From Chryseobacterium sp. G0162 (GTDB lineage Bacteria; Bacteroidota; Bacteroidia; Flavobacteriales; Weeksellaceae): DNA of 64,000 bases. How positions within the stretch are numbered: the first letter of the stretch is position 1; each line of letters begins with the position of its first letter. Shown here piece by piece: positions 52,433-61,823 of this stretch. A program made the position numbers and the translations under genes. The notes beneath the pieces are model-generated. The model was not told where the DNA came from, made no database searches, and saw only the letters and a list, made by a program, of their open reading frames with translations. Location of the stretch: the NCBI RefSeq assembly GCF_003815715.1, contig NZ_CP033922.1, forward strand, positions 5,212,142-5,276,141, given 5' to 3'.

Positions 52433-52858
52433 TTAATATTCTTTTTTAACTGCCATATTTTTTATCTCTTCATCTGAATGATTATCCATAATTTTAGCAT
52501 ACCTATAGAATGTTGCCCTGGTCAATCCAAATGGTTTATAAATTTCTTCCGGACGTTTCGTGACATCCATATATATATTACGTAAAAGTAAAAGTTTGGA
52601 AATTGTTTCTGCAGTGTACCCCTTCGGTCTTCCACCGGCTCTCCCTCTTGCTCTTGCAGATTGCAATCCTGCATTCGTTCTTTCTCTTATCAACTCTCAT
52701 TCATACTCAGCCAGAGAAGCCATGAGATTTAGAAATAGTTGCCCATTAATAGTATCAGTATCTACACCATCTACTAGACCTTTTATTATAATCCCTTTAT
52801 CACTCAAACTTAAGACAAGATCAATAATATTTTTCAAGCTTCTTCCTAACCGACCATT
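52433..52858 (-). pseudogene. Serine recombinase (resolvase/invertase) relic
   Basis: From 52858 leftward the frame reads GRLGRSLKNIIDLVLSLSD, then LFLNLMASLAEYE, an in-frame TGA, and then ELIRERTNAGLQSARARGRA and the HTH end with GLTRATFYRYAKIMDNH. The usual text is AEYERELIRERT, so one CGA to TGA change makes the stop. The catalytic Ser region (first 65 residues or so) is missing. It therefore cannot be active. Its 3' end resembles the scrap at 45728. Confidence 0.85.
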
Positions 52859-52971
52859 TTAAAAATAAATTTTCTAAAAGGCAAAAATAAATCATAACCA
52901 ATTAATCAGATCACATATTTTTACGGATTCCCATAAAATAATCTCATATAATTATCTTATTTTAGCTTGAT

Positions 52972-55900
52972 ATGACTTCTACTAACCAATCACAAATGAA
53001 TCAAGAACATTATAAATGGCTCACCTACTGGAAAAAGAATTTAGCAGACTCCCTTAATACCAATATAGAAATTGATGGTGCTCAGCATTTTGAAGTTGAA
53101 GATTTCAATATTGAAAACAATTTTATTGTAGATCTTCAAAAAGTCAACACACTTATCGACTATGAAGAACGCAGAATCAATGAAAAAAGAGGTATTAAAA
53201 ATAAAGACGATGAAGACTGGATCACTATAGATCACATATTTGTAGTAATAGCCCCCTTCAAGCTTAAACCCGCTTCAGATCATCTTGTTCATCTTAGAGA
53301 TAAGAAACCCAAATTTCCCTTCTGGTACTCTGCTTATTTAGACAGAAATGGAAAACTTTATATTCCCGACGAAATGTTTCCTTTATTCCAAAGACAGTAT
53401 CTGGAACCGCTGGCTGATGAACGTACTGAATTTATTTTTGGGAGCATTGAAGAAGTAGATCTAGCCACTACTCTAGGAAAAGAAAATTATTCAAAATATC
53501 CTGAGTATGTACAATATGTAAAGGATATATTTAAAAAAGTAACCCGTCAGGAACTATGCGAATATCAATCAGGAGCCTATGAAACGATCTTTAATGCTAT
53601 AGTATTACTTCCACAAGAAGAAATGAATGCTGCAATGGGGATCATAGAACTCTATGAAAAAATTATTCACCAAAAGAATCTTCCGGACCTTTTACATTCT
53701 TTTATAACCTTACAAAACAATCAGGAAAAACTACCTGCTAATGTATCTGAACTAATCAATACCAATGTACTGCATCTCGGACAGATGGGATTTGATTTTC
53801 CTATCTCTATTTCACAAAGAAAAAGTTTAAATACATTTTTAGGTGCTAATGAAAAAGTTTTTGCAGTTAATGGTCCTCCAGGTACAGGAAAGACTACTCT
53901 CTTACAAAGCATTGTTGCCAATAAGATGGTTGAAAGCGCAATAAAAGGAGAAGATGCTCCTATCATTTTAGCCTGTTCTACCAATAACCAGGCGGTCACT
54001 AATATCATAGAAAGTTTCTCAAAATCCAACACAAGACAAGGAAAATTACAAGGCAGATGGATTCCTGATGTTGACGGTTATGCTACTTATCTTCCTTCAA
54101 CCAACAAAAAAGAAACAGAATTAAAGGGTATCAATTATAAAAAACTTAACGGTAATGGACTTTTTAACGATATAGAGAATTTAGAGTTTCTACAGGACGC
54201 TAAAGAATATTTTTTAGAAAAAAGTAAGGCCTATTTTAATTCTACAGTTCTTAGCATCAATTCCGCTGTAGAAAAACTACAATCGGAGATTATAGATGCT
54301 GAAAATATCCTTAAAGATTCCGGAAATAAATGGAAGGCTTATTTACAATCCGAACATGAATTTACCTCTCACTATCTTCTTACTAATTCAAAAGTTTCCA
54401 ATTATTATCAGGATAGCATATTAAATGAAAATATACTCAAAGAGGATATTAAAGGATTGGCTGAAAGTGAGCAGAAAATAATCTCCTATTTTAACAATGA
54501 ACCATTCATCAGAAAAGTCTTTTGTTTTCTGGGAATACAATCTGCTCTGAAAAACCGGGCTTCAGAAATAAAAATAATCCTTAGAGATTCCCAAATTGCA
54601 ATACCTGAATCCTTTATGTTCAAGAAAGCTGAAATACTGGATAAAATAGATTCTAAAATCAATACCGCTAAAGGCATTCTTGCGTCTATTGAAAACTGGA
54701 AGACATGGAAAACCAACAATACAATTATTGGCAATCCTCCACGATCAGAAGAAGAATATTGGCAATACGAACACCAGAAAATAGAAAACAAAATAAGCGC
54801 TAACTGTTTTTATGACGAACTTGACATTTCAATACGCCATAAAGCATTTCAATTGGCTTTACATTACTGGGAAGGAAGATATCTCCTGCAACTTGAAAAT
54901 GACCTTTTCGATCCTAAATTTAATGGAAAAGGTAAAGAACCTATGATCAACAGATGGAAAAGATATGCTATGTTAACCCCATGCTTTGTCAGTACATTCT
55001 ATATGGCACCAAAGTTTTTCAGTTTCTATAAATTTTTAAGGATGAGTGGAGAAGGCAACAAAATACATGACAACCCACCTCTTTTTAATTTTATTGATCT
55101 TCTCATTGTAGATGAAGCAGGCCAGGTTTCACCTGAGGTAGGTATTGCCACATTTGCTTTAGCTAAACAGGCTGTTGTTGTGGGAGATGTAAAGCAGATT
55201 GAACCTATTTGGAACGTTACCCATAAAATTGATATCGGTAATTTAAAAAAATGTGAAATCATAGAAGATTACGATGATATGATTTATGAAAAAGAATTTG
55301 ACCCTAAAGGTTTTCTTTCTTCTACCGGCAGTATTATGAAAATGGCTCAAAATGCATCAGGATTTAAGGAAGCTAATTTGCATGAAAAAGGAGTGCTTCT
55401 TACTGAACACAGAAGATGTTATGATGAAATCATTAATTACTGCAATGTATTAGCTTATGATGGTAAACTTATTCCATTAAGAGGTAAAGCAAAAGAAGAT
55501 TTATTGTTTCCCCCAATGCACTGTATTCATATTGAAGGCCAATCTACAAGAAACCCAAATGGCAGCAGGTTTAATATTGAAGAAGTCAAAGCTATTGTTA
55601 GCTGGCTGACAGAGAACAAAACAGAAATTGAAAAGAAATATGAATCGATTGAACATGCTGTTGGTATTATTACACCATTTACCGGACAAAAAAACAGTTT
55701 AAAATCAGCTTTAAAAGATGCAGGGTTTAAAGTTGATGACTTTAAAATAGGTACTGTTCACGCCTTACAAGGTGCAGAAAGACCTATAGTGTTATTTTCT
55801 ATGGTCTATGGCGATGAAGACAAAGGAACACTGTTTTTTGATAGAGACAACAAACCCAATATGCTCAATGTAGCTGTTTCGAGAGCCAAAGATAACTTTG

Positions 55901-55992
55901 TCGTTTTCGCCAATACCAAAATTCTTAATAAAAATGCTAAAACGCCTTCTGGTGTGTTGTCGAACTTTTTAAAATACCATACTCAAAATTAA
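52972..55992 (+). CDS. Upf1-like superfamily 1 helicase
   Basis: 1006 residues. A unique N-terminal part (1-285), then a split helicase: Walker A VNGPPGTGKTTLLQSIV at about 299-315, a long helical insertion of 390 residues, motif II LLIVDEAGQVSPEVG at about 709, and the C-terminal motifs GTVHALQGAERPIVLFSMVY (about 926) and MLNVAVSRAKDNFVVFAN (about 963). This is the Upf1/Dna2-like fold that unwinds DNA or RNA, found in several defence systems. Seven bases separate it from the HEPN gene, so the two form an operon. No nuclease domain is fused to it. Confidence 0.85.
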   Translation: MTSTNQSQMNQEHYKWLTYWKKNLADSLNTNIEIDGAQHFEVEDFNIENNFIVDLQKVNTLIDYEERRINEKRGIKNKDDEDWITIDHIFVVIAPFKLKPASDHLVHLRDKKPKFPFWYSAYLDRNGKLYIPDEMFPLFQRQYLEPLADERTEFIFGSIEEVDLATTLGKENYSKYPEYVQYVKDIFKKVTRQELCEYQSGAYETIFNAIVLLPQEEMNAAMGIIELYEKIIHQKNLPDLLHSFITLQNNQEKLPANVSELINTNVLHLGQMGFDFPISISQRKSLNTFLGANEKVFAVNGPPGTGKTTLLQSIVANKMVESAIKGEDAPIILACSTNNQAVTNIIESFSKSNTRQGKLQGRWIPDVDGYATYLPSTNKKETELKGINYKKLNGNGLFNDIENLEFLQDAKEYFLEKSKAYFNSTVLSINSAVEKLQSEIIDAENILKDSGNKWKAYLQSEHEFTSHYLLTNSKVSNYYQDSILNENILKEDIKGLAESEQKIISYFNNEPFIRKVFCFLGIQSALKNRASEIKIILRDSQIAIPESFMFKKAEILDKIDSKINTAKGILASIENWKTWKTNNTIIGNPPRSEEEYWQYEHQKIENKISANCFYDELDISIRHKAFQLALHYWEGRYLLQLENDLFDPKFNGKGKEPMINRWKRYAMLTPCFVSTFYMAPKFFSFYKFLRMSGEGNKIHDNPPLFNFIDLLIVDEAGQVSPEVGIATFALAKQAVVVGDVKQIEPIWNVTHKIDIGNLKKCEIIEDYDDMIYEKEFDPKGFLSSTGSIMKMAQNASGFKEANLHEKGVLLTEHRRCYDEIINYCNVLAYDGKLIPLRGKAKEDLLFPPMHCIHIEGQSTRNPNGSRFNIEEVKAIVSWLTENKTEIEKKYESIEHAVGIITPFTGQKNSLKSALKDAGFKVDDFKIGTVHALQGAERPIVLFSMVYGDEDKGTLFFDRDNKPNMLNVAVSRAKDNFVVFANTKILNKNAKTPSGVLSNFLKYHTQN

Positions 55993-55999
55993 CCTTTCC

Positions 56000-57325
56000 A
56001 TGGAAAATTATTATTGTTTAGACCTTAAATTTAAAGATGAAAAAATATCTGATAAAGAGCACCATGCTCATCTTTTTGTCTCAGATAAAGAAATATATAT
56101 CCAAATTATTGAAAATGACATCACCTCAAGAATAGATGCTTATTATTCCAATTCAGAAAATCCTTTAGGTTTATTTGAAGAGAATTTTTATATTATTGAC
56201 TCTAAAGTTTCACTAATTCTTGATAAAAGTAGAATTTATAAGGTTTTATCATTTCAAACCAATAAACAATATCGATATTTTACAATATGGTTAACCAATA
56301 TTTGCATTATTAAGGATAATACATATAAAGAAAATATCAACAGTGGTATTGCCTTTCTAAATAAAAATGGTTTACAAGTTGTTAATGAATTTTATTCTTT
56401 TTTCACTAATCGTAGTAATAAAAATATATTTTCAATATCGAGGATGGATGGTATGTCCAATTTCTATAAAATTGACAATATGTCTTTCAGGCCAGAACTA
56501 GAATATACAAGTAATGAGCATAGAGGAAGTGAAGAATTTACTGTAAAAAAGAAAGGAACAATTAACTTTAAATTTGAAAACATTGACTACGAAGAAATTA
56601 AGCATCACATTGAAATTATTTGCAATCTATTTTCATTCTTTTTCAATGTTAGAGTTACAATGGAAAAACTTATTTTCCGTACAGAAAAAGATATATATAT
56701 TTTTCGAGATACAGAGCCAAATAACCAAACGTATGTTTCAGACATGGAAACGGTCTCCATTTTTCTTAAAAAAAATAACCGAATTGAAAATTTCTTGAAA
56801 AAGAAGTGGTATCTTAAATATAATCAGAATGAAAAGAAAATTTCAAAAGCAATTGATAATATCCTTCATTCAAGAGAAGTTGATTTCTCGTCAGCATTTC
56901 TACTTCTCTTTAATATTATTGAGATTTTTAATATTAATCAAAAACAAGAAAAGTTTGCATTTAATACCGATAAAAAATCTATTTCAGATCAGATATATAA
57001 AACTCTAAAAAATTATCTGGTAGCTAGAAATGATCAGATGGAATTTGAAAAGAAAATTAGAGGTATCAGTGACAAGTTAGAATTTAAACCATTTAAGAGC
57101 CCATTAGAAGAGACTCTACGAATCAATAATGTTGATCCTCAAATTTTCGGGTATTCTTTTGCGAAACTAAAGAAAACAAGGGATGCTATTACACATGGGA
57201 GTCTTAATTCTATAAAACCAGATCTGCTACAACAACAAGTTTATTGCTTAAGAAAAATTGCAATATGTATAGTATTATCCCAACTAGGATTTAAAAACGA
57301 TTTAAATAAAGAGTTTCCTGAATAA
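56000..57325 (+). CDS. HEPN-domain protein paired with Upf1-like helicase
   Basis: 441 residues. The N-terminal half (about 1-210) is beta-rich (YYCLDLKFKDEKISDKEHHA), with an arrangement reminiscent of ApeA-type N-terminal domains. The C-terminal half is helical and carries R-x4-H: KLKKTRDAITHGSLN (Arg about 394), the HEPN ribonuclease signature. It starts seven bases after the helicase stop and so is cotranslated. ApeA and similar HEPN effectors cut RNA during phage infection (family knowledge). A helicase-sensing, HEPN-cutting unit is the natural inference. I know of no named system with precisely this pair. Confidence 0.65.
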   Translation: MENYYCLDLKFKDEKISDKEHHAHLFVSDKEIYIQIIENDITSRIDAYYSNSENPLGLFEENFYIIDSKVSLILDKSRIYKVLSFQTNKQYRYFTIWLTNICIIKDNTYKENINSGIAFLNKNGLQVVNEFYSFFTNRSNKNIFSISRMDGMSNFYKIDNMSFRPELEYTSNEHRGSEEFTVKKKGTINFKFENIDYEEIKHHIEIICNLFSFFFNVRVTMEKLIFRTEKDIYIFRDTEPNNQTYVSDMETVSIFLKKNNRIENFLKKKWYLKYNQNEKKISKAIDNILHSREVDFSSAFLLLFNIIEIFNINQKQEKFAFNTDKKSISDQIYKTLKNYLVARNDQMEFEKKIRGISDKLEFKPFKSPLEETLRINNVDPQIFGYSFAKLKKTRDAITHGSLNSIKPDLLQQQVYCLRKIAICIVLSQLGFKNDLNKEFPE

Positions 57326-57437
57326 TAAAATATTATTTTTTAGAAGTTTATTATATTTGTAATAATTACACATCATTTCGATATTTTCCAGTATTCTATT
57401 AAAGTAAATAGTATTGTTCGATTGTAAAAAAAATTAA

Positions 57438-59123
57438 ATGATAAAAATTTCAGACATACATCACCATATTTTTGAGTTTTTAATGGAATCTCGCAGGTAT
57501 AATCCTTCACTATTTTTCATATTAAGACAGCTGAATCGGAATTCTAGACTTGAAAAAGGTTACTGGTTTTTAGGGAATGACAATTACATAACTCTTTCGT
57601 TCTGGATGGGTAAGGATACTGATACAAAATTACCTCGTGTATCATTTGTTATAAATATAGATGGAACAACTTTCTTAGAGATTAAAAAAGATATAAAATA
57701 TAATAATTTTTTTACCCATAATTTTTTTTCTGAAATAGGTATTATTAATAAAAGCTCAGGGGATGTAGAAAGAAAATATTATACTGATTTTAAAACTGAT
57801 TACATGAAGTCTTTAAAATCATTTATTGAAAAAGATAAAGTAATTATTGATAATTTTATCAAAAAAAATAACCAAATTGACAATCATCCACTCGCCAATG
57901 GTGGAATAGACTTTATATGGCCAGAAAGTTTTGAAAGACAGTTACGAATTATTGATAAATATCAAAAAATACGAATAGAGAAAGAAAAGAATACTGGTTA
58001 TTTACGAAATTTTAACATTCGAAAGTTCGGTAATATAAGGCAATTAAAAATAAAAGATATTCCTAGTGATTGTAGATGGATTTTTCTGACTGGAGAAAAT
58101 GGAGCTGGCAAAACCACAATCTTAAGAGCTCTTGCTACTGCTATGACAAACAATAATGATAATGGTATTATGGTAGCAAAGAATTATCCAGACTTCAATG
58201 TGCAAATAGGTTTGGGAACGATAAACGGGGTAAACAAAATAACAATTAAGGGACACGAGGATTTCAAAAACAAAAATATATTAGTTAAGGGTCTTGCAAC
58301 CTACGGCCCAGTAAGACTTATAAGTCAAAGTAGTATTAGGGAGCAATATGTGGAGCTTGATAAAAATAACATTAGTGATTTAACAACTTTTGGTCTTTTC
58401 AATCCTATTGGAGTTTTACGTGATATCAGCAGCAGTTATGTATTAAATGTTAAGCCCAAATATTATGAAATGACCTTAAAAGATTTTACTGACAATATTA
58501 AACAGAATCTTTCAATTATTTTACCAAATATTGAAAAAGTAAGTTTTGTTAGCAAACAAGAAGGGACTAGGATCATCTATTATCAGAAAGGACATAATAA
58601 AAAACTTTTCCAAAAAGGTGTAGAATTCGAGCAATTACCTTCTGGGACTAAAAGTTTAGCAGCACTTATCTTAGACTTACTTTTACGTTTTGCCGAGCAA
58701 CAAAATGTTTCCGACATATCAGATTATAGTGGAATTGTATTAATTGATGAGATTGATATTCATTTACATCCTAAAATGCAAAAAGAAATTGTCATCCAAC
58801 TTTCCGAAACATTCCCTAATATACAGTTCATTGTAACTACCCATAGCCCAATACCTATTTTAGGAGCTCCTCTCAATTCAATTTTCATTAATGTATATAG
58901 AGATTCAGAAAATAAGATATGTGCATCCAAATTAGATATAGATATATCTTCTCTACTCCCAAATACAATTTTAACTTCACCAATCTTTAACTTCCATGAA
59001 TTAATTAGTGAAAATCATAACCAAGAAGAACGTTTAGTTACCGAAGAGGACTATAGTGAAGCATTATTTTACAGAATCCTTGAAAGAAAAATAAGAGAAC
59101 GTGATTTAAATCCGCCAACATGA
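57438..59123 (+). CDS. ptuA: Septu-like AAA ATPase PtuA
   Basis: 561-residue RecF/SMC-like ATPase. Walker A IFLTGENGAGKTTILRALAT at about 217-236, signature LPSGTKSLAALILDLLLRF at about 399-417, Walker B IVLIDEIDIHLHPKMQKEI at about 432-450, and H-loop FIVTTHSPIPIL at about 464. The same arrangement appears in PtuA of Septu and in retron-linked ATPases. Its stop overlaps the start of the HNH gene by four bases. It is expected to hold the HNH nuclease in check and fire on infection. No reverse transcriptase or retron RNA was seen, so it is a stand-alone Septu-like system. Confidence 0.83.
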   Translation: MIKISDIHHHIFEFLMESRRYNPSLFFILRQLNRNSRLEKGYWFLGNDNYITLSFWMGKDTDTKLPRVSFVINIDGTTFLEIKKDIKYNNFFTHNFFSEIGIINKSSGDVERKYYTDFKTDYMKSLKSFIEKDKVIIDNFIKKNNQIDNHPLANGGIDFIWPESFERQLRIIDKYQKIRIEKEKNTGYLRNFNIRKFGNIRQLKIKDIPSDCRWIFLTGENGAGKTTILRALATAMTNNNDNGIMVAKNYPDFNVQIGLGTINGVNKITIKGHEDFKNKNILVKGLATYGPVRLISQSSIREQYVELDKNNISDLTTFGLFNPIGVLRDISSSYVLNVKPKYYEMTLKDFTDNIKQNLSIILPNIEKVSFVSKQEGTRIIYYQKGHNKKLFQKGVEFEQLPSGTKSLAALILDLLLRFAEQQNVSDISDYSGIVLIDEIDIHLHPKMQKEIVIQLSETFPNIQFIVTTHSPIPILGAPLNSIFINVYRDSENKICASKLDIDISSLLPNTILTSPIFNFHELISENHNQEERLVTEEDYSEALFYRILERKIRERDLNPPT

Positions 59124-60052
59124 TTCATTTACCTTTAAAACAATATGATGTTATTCCTATGAGATTATTAGCTCCTGGTGCATTACGTCAACTTAATAAA
59201 GCAATTTTACAATCTAATGGTACAATATTTAATTCCACCTATTATCCTCATGAAGATATAGTGAACTTATTAAAAGCCTTTTCGATCCACAAAACAGAAT
59301 TAGAGCCTGGAGATCAGGCGAAGTGTAATTATTGTGAATCGCGAATCGAGCATGCTGTAAGTTTACAAGTTGAACATTATCGTCCAAAAGCAAAAGTTGA
59401 ATCTGGAGAAAATGATCATGTTCAACTAGCAGGCTATTATTGGTTAGGTTTAGAATGGTCAAATCTTTTGCTAGCATGTCCAAAATGTAATGGGAGAGAT
59501 GCTAAAGGAAATAAGTTTCCAATTAGGGGTGTGAGAGCCTTACATCATAATACTGTACAAAATATTGATAAAAAGCTTACCCTTGTAAGAACAAATTGTT
59601 ATGCAAATGCAAATCCTTTATTATTGGAGCTGCCAATATTATTAAATCCCGAAATTGATCATCCTGAAAATTTCTTAACTTTTAACAATTTAGGACATAT
59701 TAGAGGACATGGTGATAACGCCGAGCGTGGTGAAATAAGCAAAGATGTTTACAAATTAAATCGTGATGAACTCATAATATGCAGACAAAAGGTATGGAAC
59801 GACTTTAAAAATGATATTAATGAAGATATTGCAGGTCATCAGGCAAATTTTCTTAACGAAGAAGGTCTTAAATTTCGATTTAGAAAAATATCTGAAAGAA
59901 TTTTACGTAGAAGATTACCATCACAAGAATATGCACTATGGGGAAAATTTATCAATGATAACATTCAAAGTTTTGTTGTAGACATTGAAGATTACTACAG
60001 ACTACTTTTCTTGGAGGCATACAATTTAACTCTAAATACTACTCCACAATAA
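59120..60052 (+). CDS. ptuB: Septu-like HNH nuclease PtuB
   Basis: 310 residues. HNH domain at about 65-130: CNYCESRIEHAVSLQVEHYR (first C-x2-C, Cys about 68; catalytic His about 85), PK, then LLACPKCNGRDAKG (second C-x2-C, about 119), matching TIGR02646/PtuB nucleases. The C-terminal half is helical. The ATG overlaps the ptuA stop (ATGA), so both are made in a fixed ratio. It degrades nucleic acid upon activation. It is longer than some PtuB proteins, with an extra C-terminal region of about 170 residues. Confidence 0.83.
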   Translation: MIHLPLKQYDVIPMRLLAPGALRQLNKAILQSNGTIFNSTYYPHEDIVNLLKAFSIHKTELEPGDQAKCNYCESRIEHAVSLQVEHYRPKAKVESGENDHVQLAGYYWLGLEWSNLLLACPKCNGRDAKGNKFPIRGVRALHHNTVQNIDKKLTLVRTNCYANANPLLLELPILLNPEIDHPENFLTFNNLGHIRGHGDNAERGEISKDVYKLNRDELIICRQKVWNDFKNDINEDIAGHQANFLNEEGLKFRFRKISERILRRRLPSQEYALWGKFINDNIQSFVVDIEDYYRLLFLEAYNLTLNTTPQ

Positions 60053-60134
60053 ACTTATATCAGTTGACAATTCTTGAAAAATAGGACTAGCTTAAGAAGA
60101 TTATCAAAGTAAAAATAATAACCAGCGAAAAGAA

Positions 60135-61187
60135 TCACAAGAACAAAAGGCTTTCACATCCCCCTCTCTCTATTCCTACTTTTCCCTTGCTCCTGTTTCT
60201 GCTCCCCTTCCACACATTCTTAAAAGAAAACTCAAACTTCTCCATCCTCTTATCAAACCTCAAATATCCCTGATACCTTTTTCCATTCTTATCCACCAGT
60301 CCATGCACATACGCCACTTCCACAACCCTCAGTTTATCCATCTGCCATTTCTTTAATTTCTTCCCTCTAAATACCTCCGGATCCGATCTAAAATCTTCTA
60401 CTCCCACTCTCCTTACATTTTTATCAAACAAAAACTCCACATACCTTTTATCCGCATTATACTGCACCGCAGCATTAAGCAATGTTCCTCTGGCAGAAAG
60501 CATATTTTCAAGATAAAGCGGTTTCCCCTCCCTTAGTATTTTTCTCTGCTCTTCATCCAACGTCACTCCTTTAATCACCAGTGGAATCCTAACAAACTCA
60601 GCCCTAACCTGAATCAACTCATTAGTCAGCCTATCCCTGCTAATAAGTGAAGGCACCCTCTCTCCTCTAATCCTATGAACCAGGTCTACCACCCTTCCCA
60701 TATTCCCATTACCCATAAGATTTCTTTTATCTTCTTCTTGAAATGTATGCCCAAAGAAAGGCTCAGCAAAATCAGGCACCTTTCTTACAGGATGAAATAG
60801 AAGTTCCACTTCACCAAAGTCATTAGCCCTTAAAGAAAGCCTTGCTTCAATAATCCCCTTTACTGTCCCCACATCAATATGTACCGGAACTAACTTATCC
60901 GTTTTATAGCCTTTCAGCATAGATTCCAATACCCCAAGCTCCTGTAATATTTCCTTATTGAGCCCCAGCTTCTCCAGCATCTTCCAGTTCACCTGCTCAG
61001 GCTTATATAAGTAATTATTAGAAGCGTCTTCTCTTTTACCTTTCAGTTCTCCTTCAGCCCTTCTATAAGCCTCCACGCTCTCAATAGAAATTTCATAGTC
61101 ATTCAATTCCCTTCTCCCTTCATCAGAACTGTCATCAATATACCTCTGGAAATGCAAAGCAGTCTGCTGAGCTTCATATTCAGTCAC
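60135..61187 (-). CDS. DUF4099/DUF3945 protein, main part (separated from its N-terminus by a frameshift)
   Basis: 350 residues from a GTG at 61187. VNWKMLEKLGLNKEILQELG is the DUF4099 start (about 65-84). RIPLVIKGVTLDEEQRKILR, then GKPLYLENMLSARGTLLNAA, belongs to DUF3945 (about 205-255), which occurs in Bacteroidetes conjugative elements. The frame reads upstream as SFFNVTEYEAQQTALHFQRY, which continues the protein coded at 61184-61441 if one T is added to the run at 61191-61196. So this is probably one gene of about 435 residues, split. Function in element maintenance is unknown. Confidence 0.75.
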   Translation of the reverse strand: MTEYEAQQTALHFQRYIDDSSDEGRRELNDYEISIESVEAYRRAEGELKGKREDASNNYLYKPEQVNWKMLEKLGLNKEILQELGVLESMLKGYKTDKLVPVHIDVGTVKGIIEARLSLRANDFGEVELLFHPVRKVPDFAEPFFGHTFQEEDKRNLMGNGNMGRVVDLVHRIRGERVPSLISRDRLTNELIQVRAEFVRIPLVIKGVTLDEEQRKILREGKPLYLENMLSARGTLLNAAVQYNADKRYVEFLFDKNVRRVGVEDFRSDPEVFRGKKLKKWQMDKLRVVEVAYVHGLVDKNGKRYQGYLRFDKRMEKFEFSFKNVWKGSRNRSKGKVGIERGGCESLLFL

Positions 61188-61441
61188 ATTAAAAAACGAA
61201 AACTCCCAGGCTCTTTAAGCTGATGATAAAATCCAGCATAAAACTCCGCAAAAGAATTCTCATTAGAATCAATACTTACTATTTCTGCATTGTTCAGTTC
61301 CCTGAGATCCACTCTATGCAGTTCACCATCCTCACCCAATCCCTGAACAATACCTACAGTTCCTGTTTTATGATGTAACACCATTAAAGTATCTGATTTC
61401 TTTTTAATGATATCCGGCTGTTCATTTGTCTTTGTATCCAT
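61184..61441 (-). CDS. DUF3945 protein, N-terminal part ending at a frameshift
   Basis: 85 residues: TLMVLHHKTGTVGIVQGLGE at about 18-37, then AEFYAGFYHQLKEPGSFRF, the usual N-terminal domain of Bacteroidetes DUF3945 proteins. The frame ends early at FLM and TGA. A base missing from the T run at 61191-61196 explains the loss; the restored text would read GSFRFFNVTEYEAQQTAL. It might still be translated alone, since the stop and the next GTG overlap. Confidence 0.65.
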   Translation of the reverse strand: MDTKTNEQPDIIKKKSDTLMVLHHKTGTVGIVQGLGEDGELHRVDLRELNNAEIVSIDSNENSFAEFYAGFYHQLKEPGSFRFLM

Positions 61442-61550
61442 AATGTTCTCAATGATGCAGATTTCAAATTAAGATCCCAGATAATATGCTTACAAAAACA
61501 GCAGGCTAAAGGCTGCAATTGGCTTTGAACAGCCTTAGTATATAAAAGAA

Positions 61551-61564
61551 CCTCCAAAAGGAGG
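61551..61564 (-). terminator. Terminator after the small Cys-rich lipoprotein gene
   Basis: cctcc (61551-61555) pairs with ggagg (61560-61564). On the minus strand it is followed by ttctttt. The flanking sequence adds further AT pairing. It lies about 80 bases after the lipoprotein stop. Confidence 0.55.
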
Positions 61565-61643
61565 CTATTTATAAAATCAGTAGAAACTTGAATAATTCAA
61601 GCATACAAATATAAAAAATCCCTGTATTTATTTAGAGATAAAA

Positions 61644-61823
61644 CTAATAGCAGCCTTTACATTTGCTTTTATCAACATACACTTTATTACCGGATGAATT
61701 GGTGTAATAACAACCTCCTTTATCTCCTACATGTAAAGTATGACCATTATAAGAACATCCTGAATTGCCATCACAAGAAACCGAAACAATGACACAGGCT
61801 AATAGTAGAATTATTTTTTTCAT
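61644..61823 (-). CDS. 59-residue Cys-rich lipoprotein
   Basis: ATG at 61823, stop at 61644. A type II signal peptide MKKIILLLACVIVSVSC (lipobox SVSC, Cys 17) is followed by 42 residues with five more Cys (SGC, GGCYY, KCKGC) and HVGDKGGCYYTNSSGNKVYV. Paired Cys suggest disulfides or metal binding at the cell surface. No known family. A terminator follows. It is an isolated single gene. Confidence 0.65.
   Translation of the reverse strand: MKKIILLLACVIVSVSCDGNSGCSYNGHTLHVGDKGGCYYTNSSGNKVYVDKSKCKGCY

Noticed and set aside
57326..57437. Retron reverse transcriptase or retron RNA upstream of ptuA
   Set aside because: The gap is only 112 bases and no reverse transcriptase is encoded nearby.
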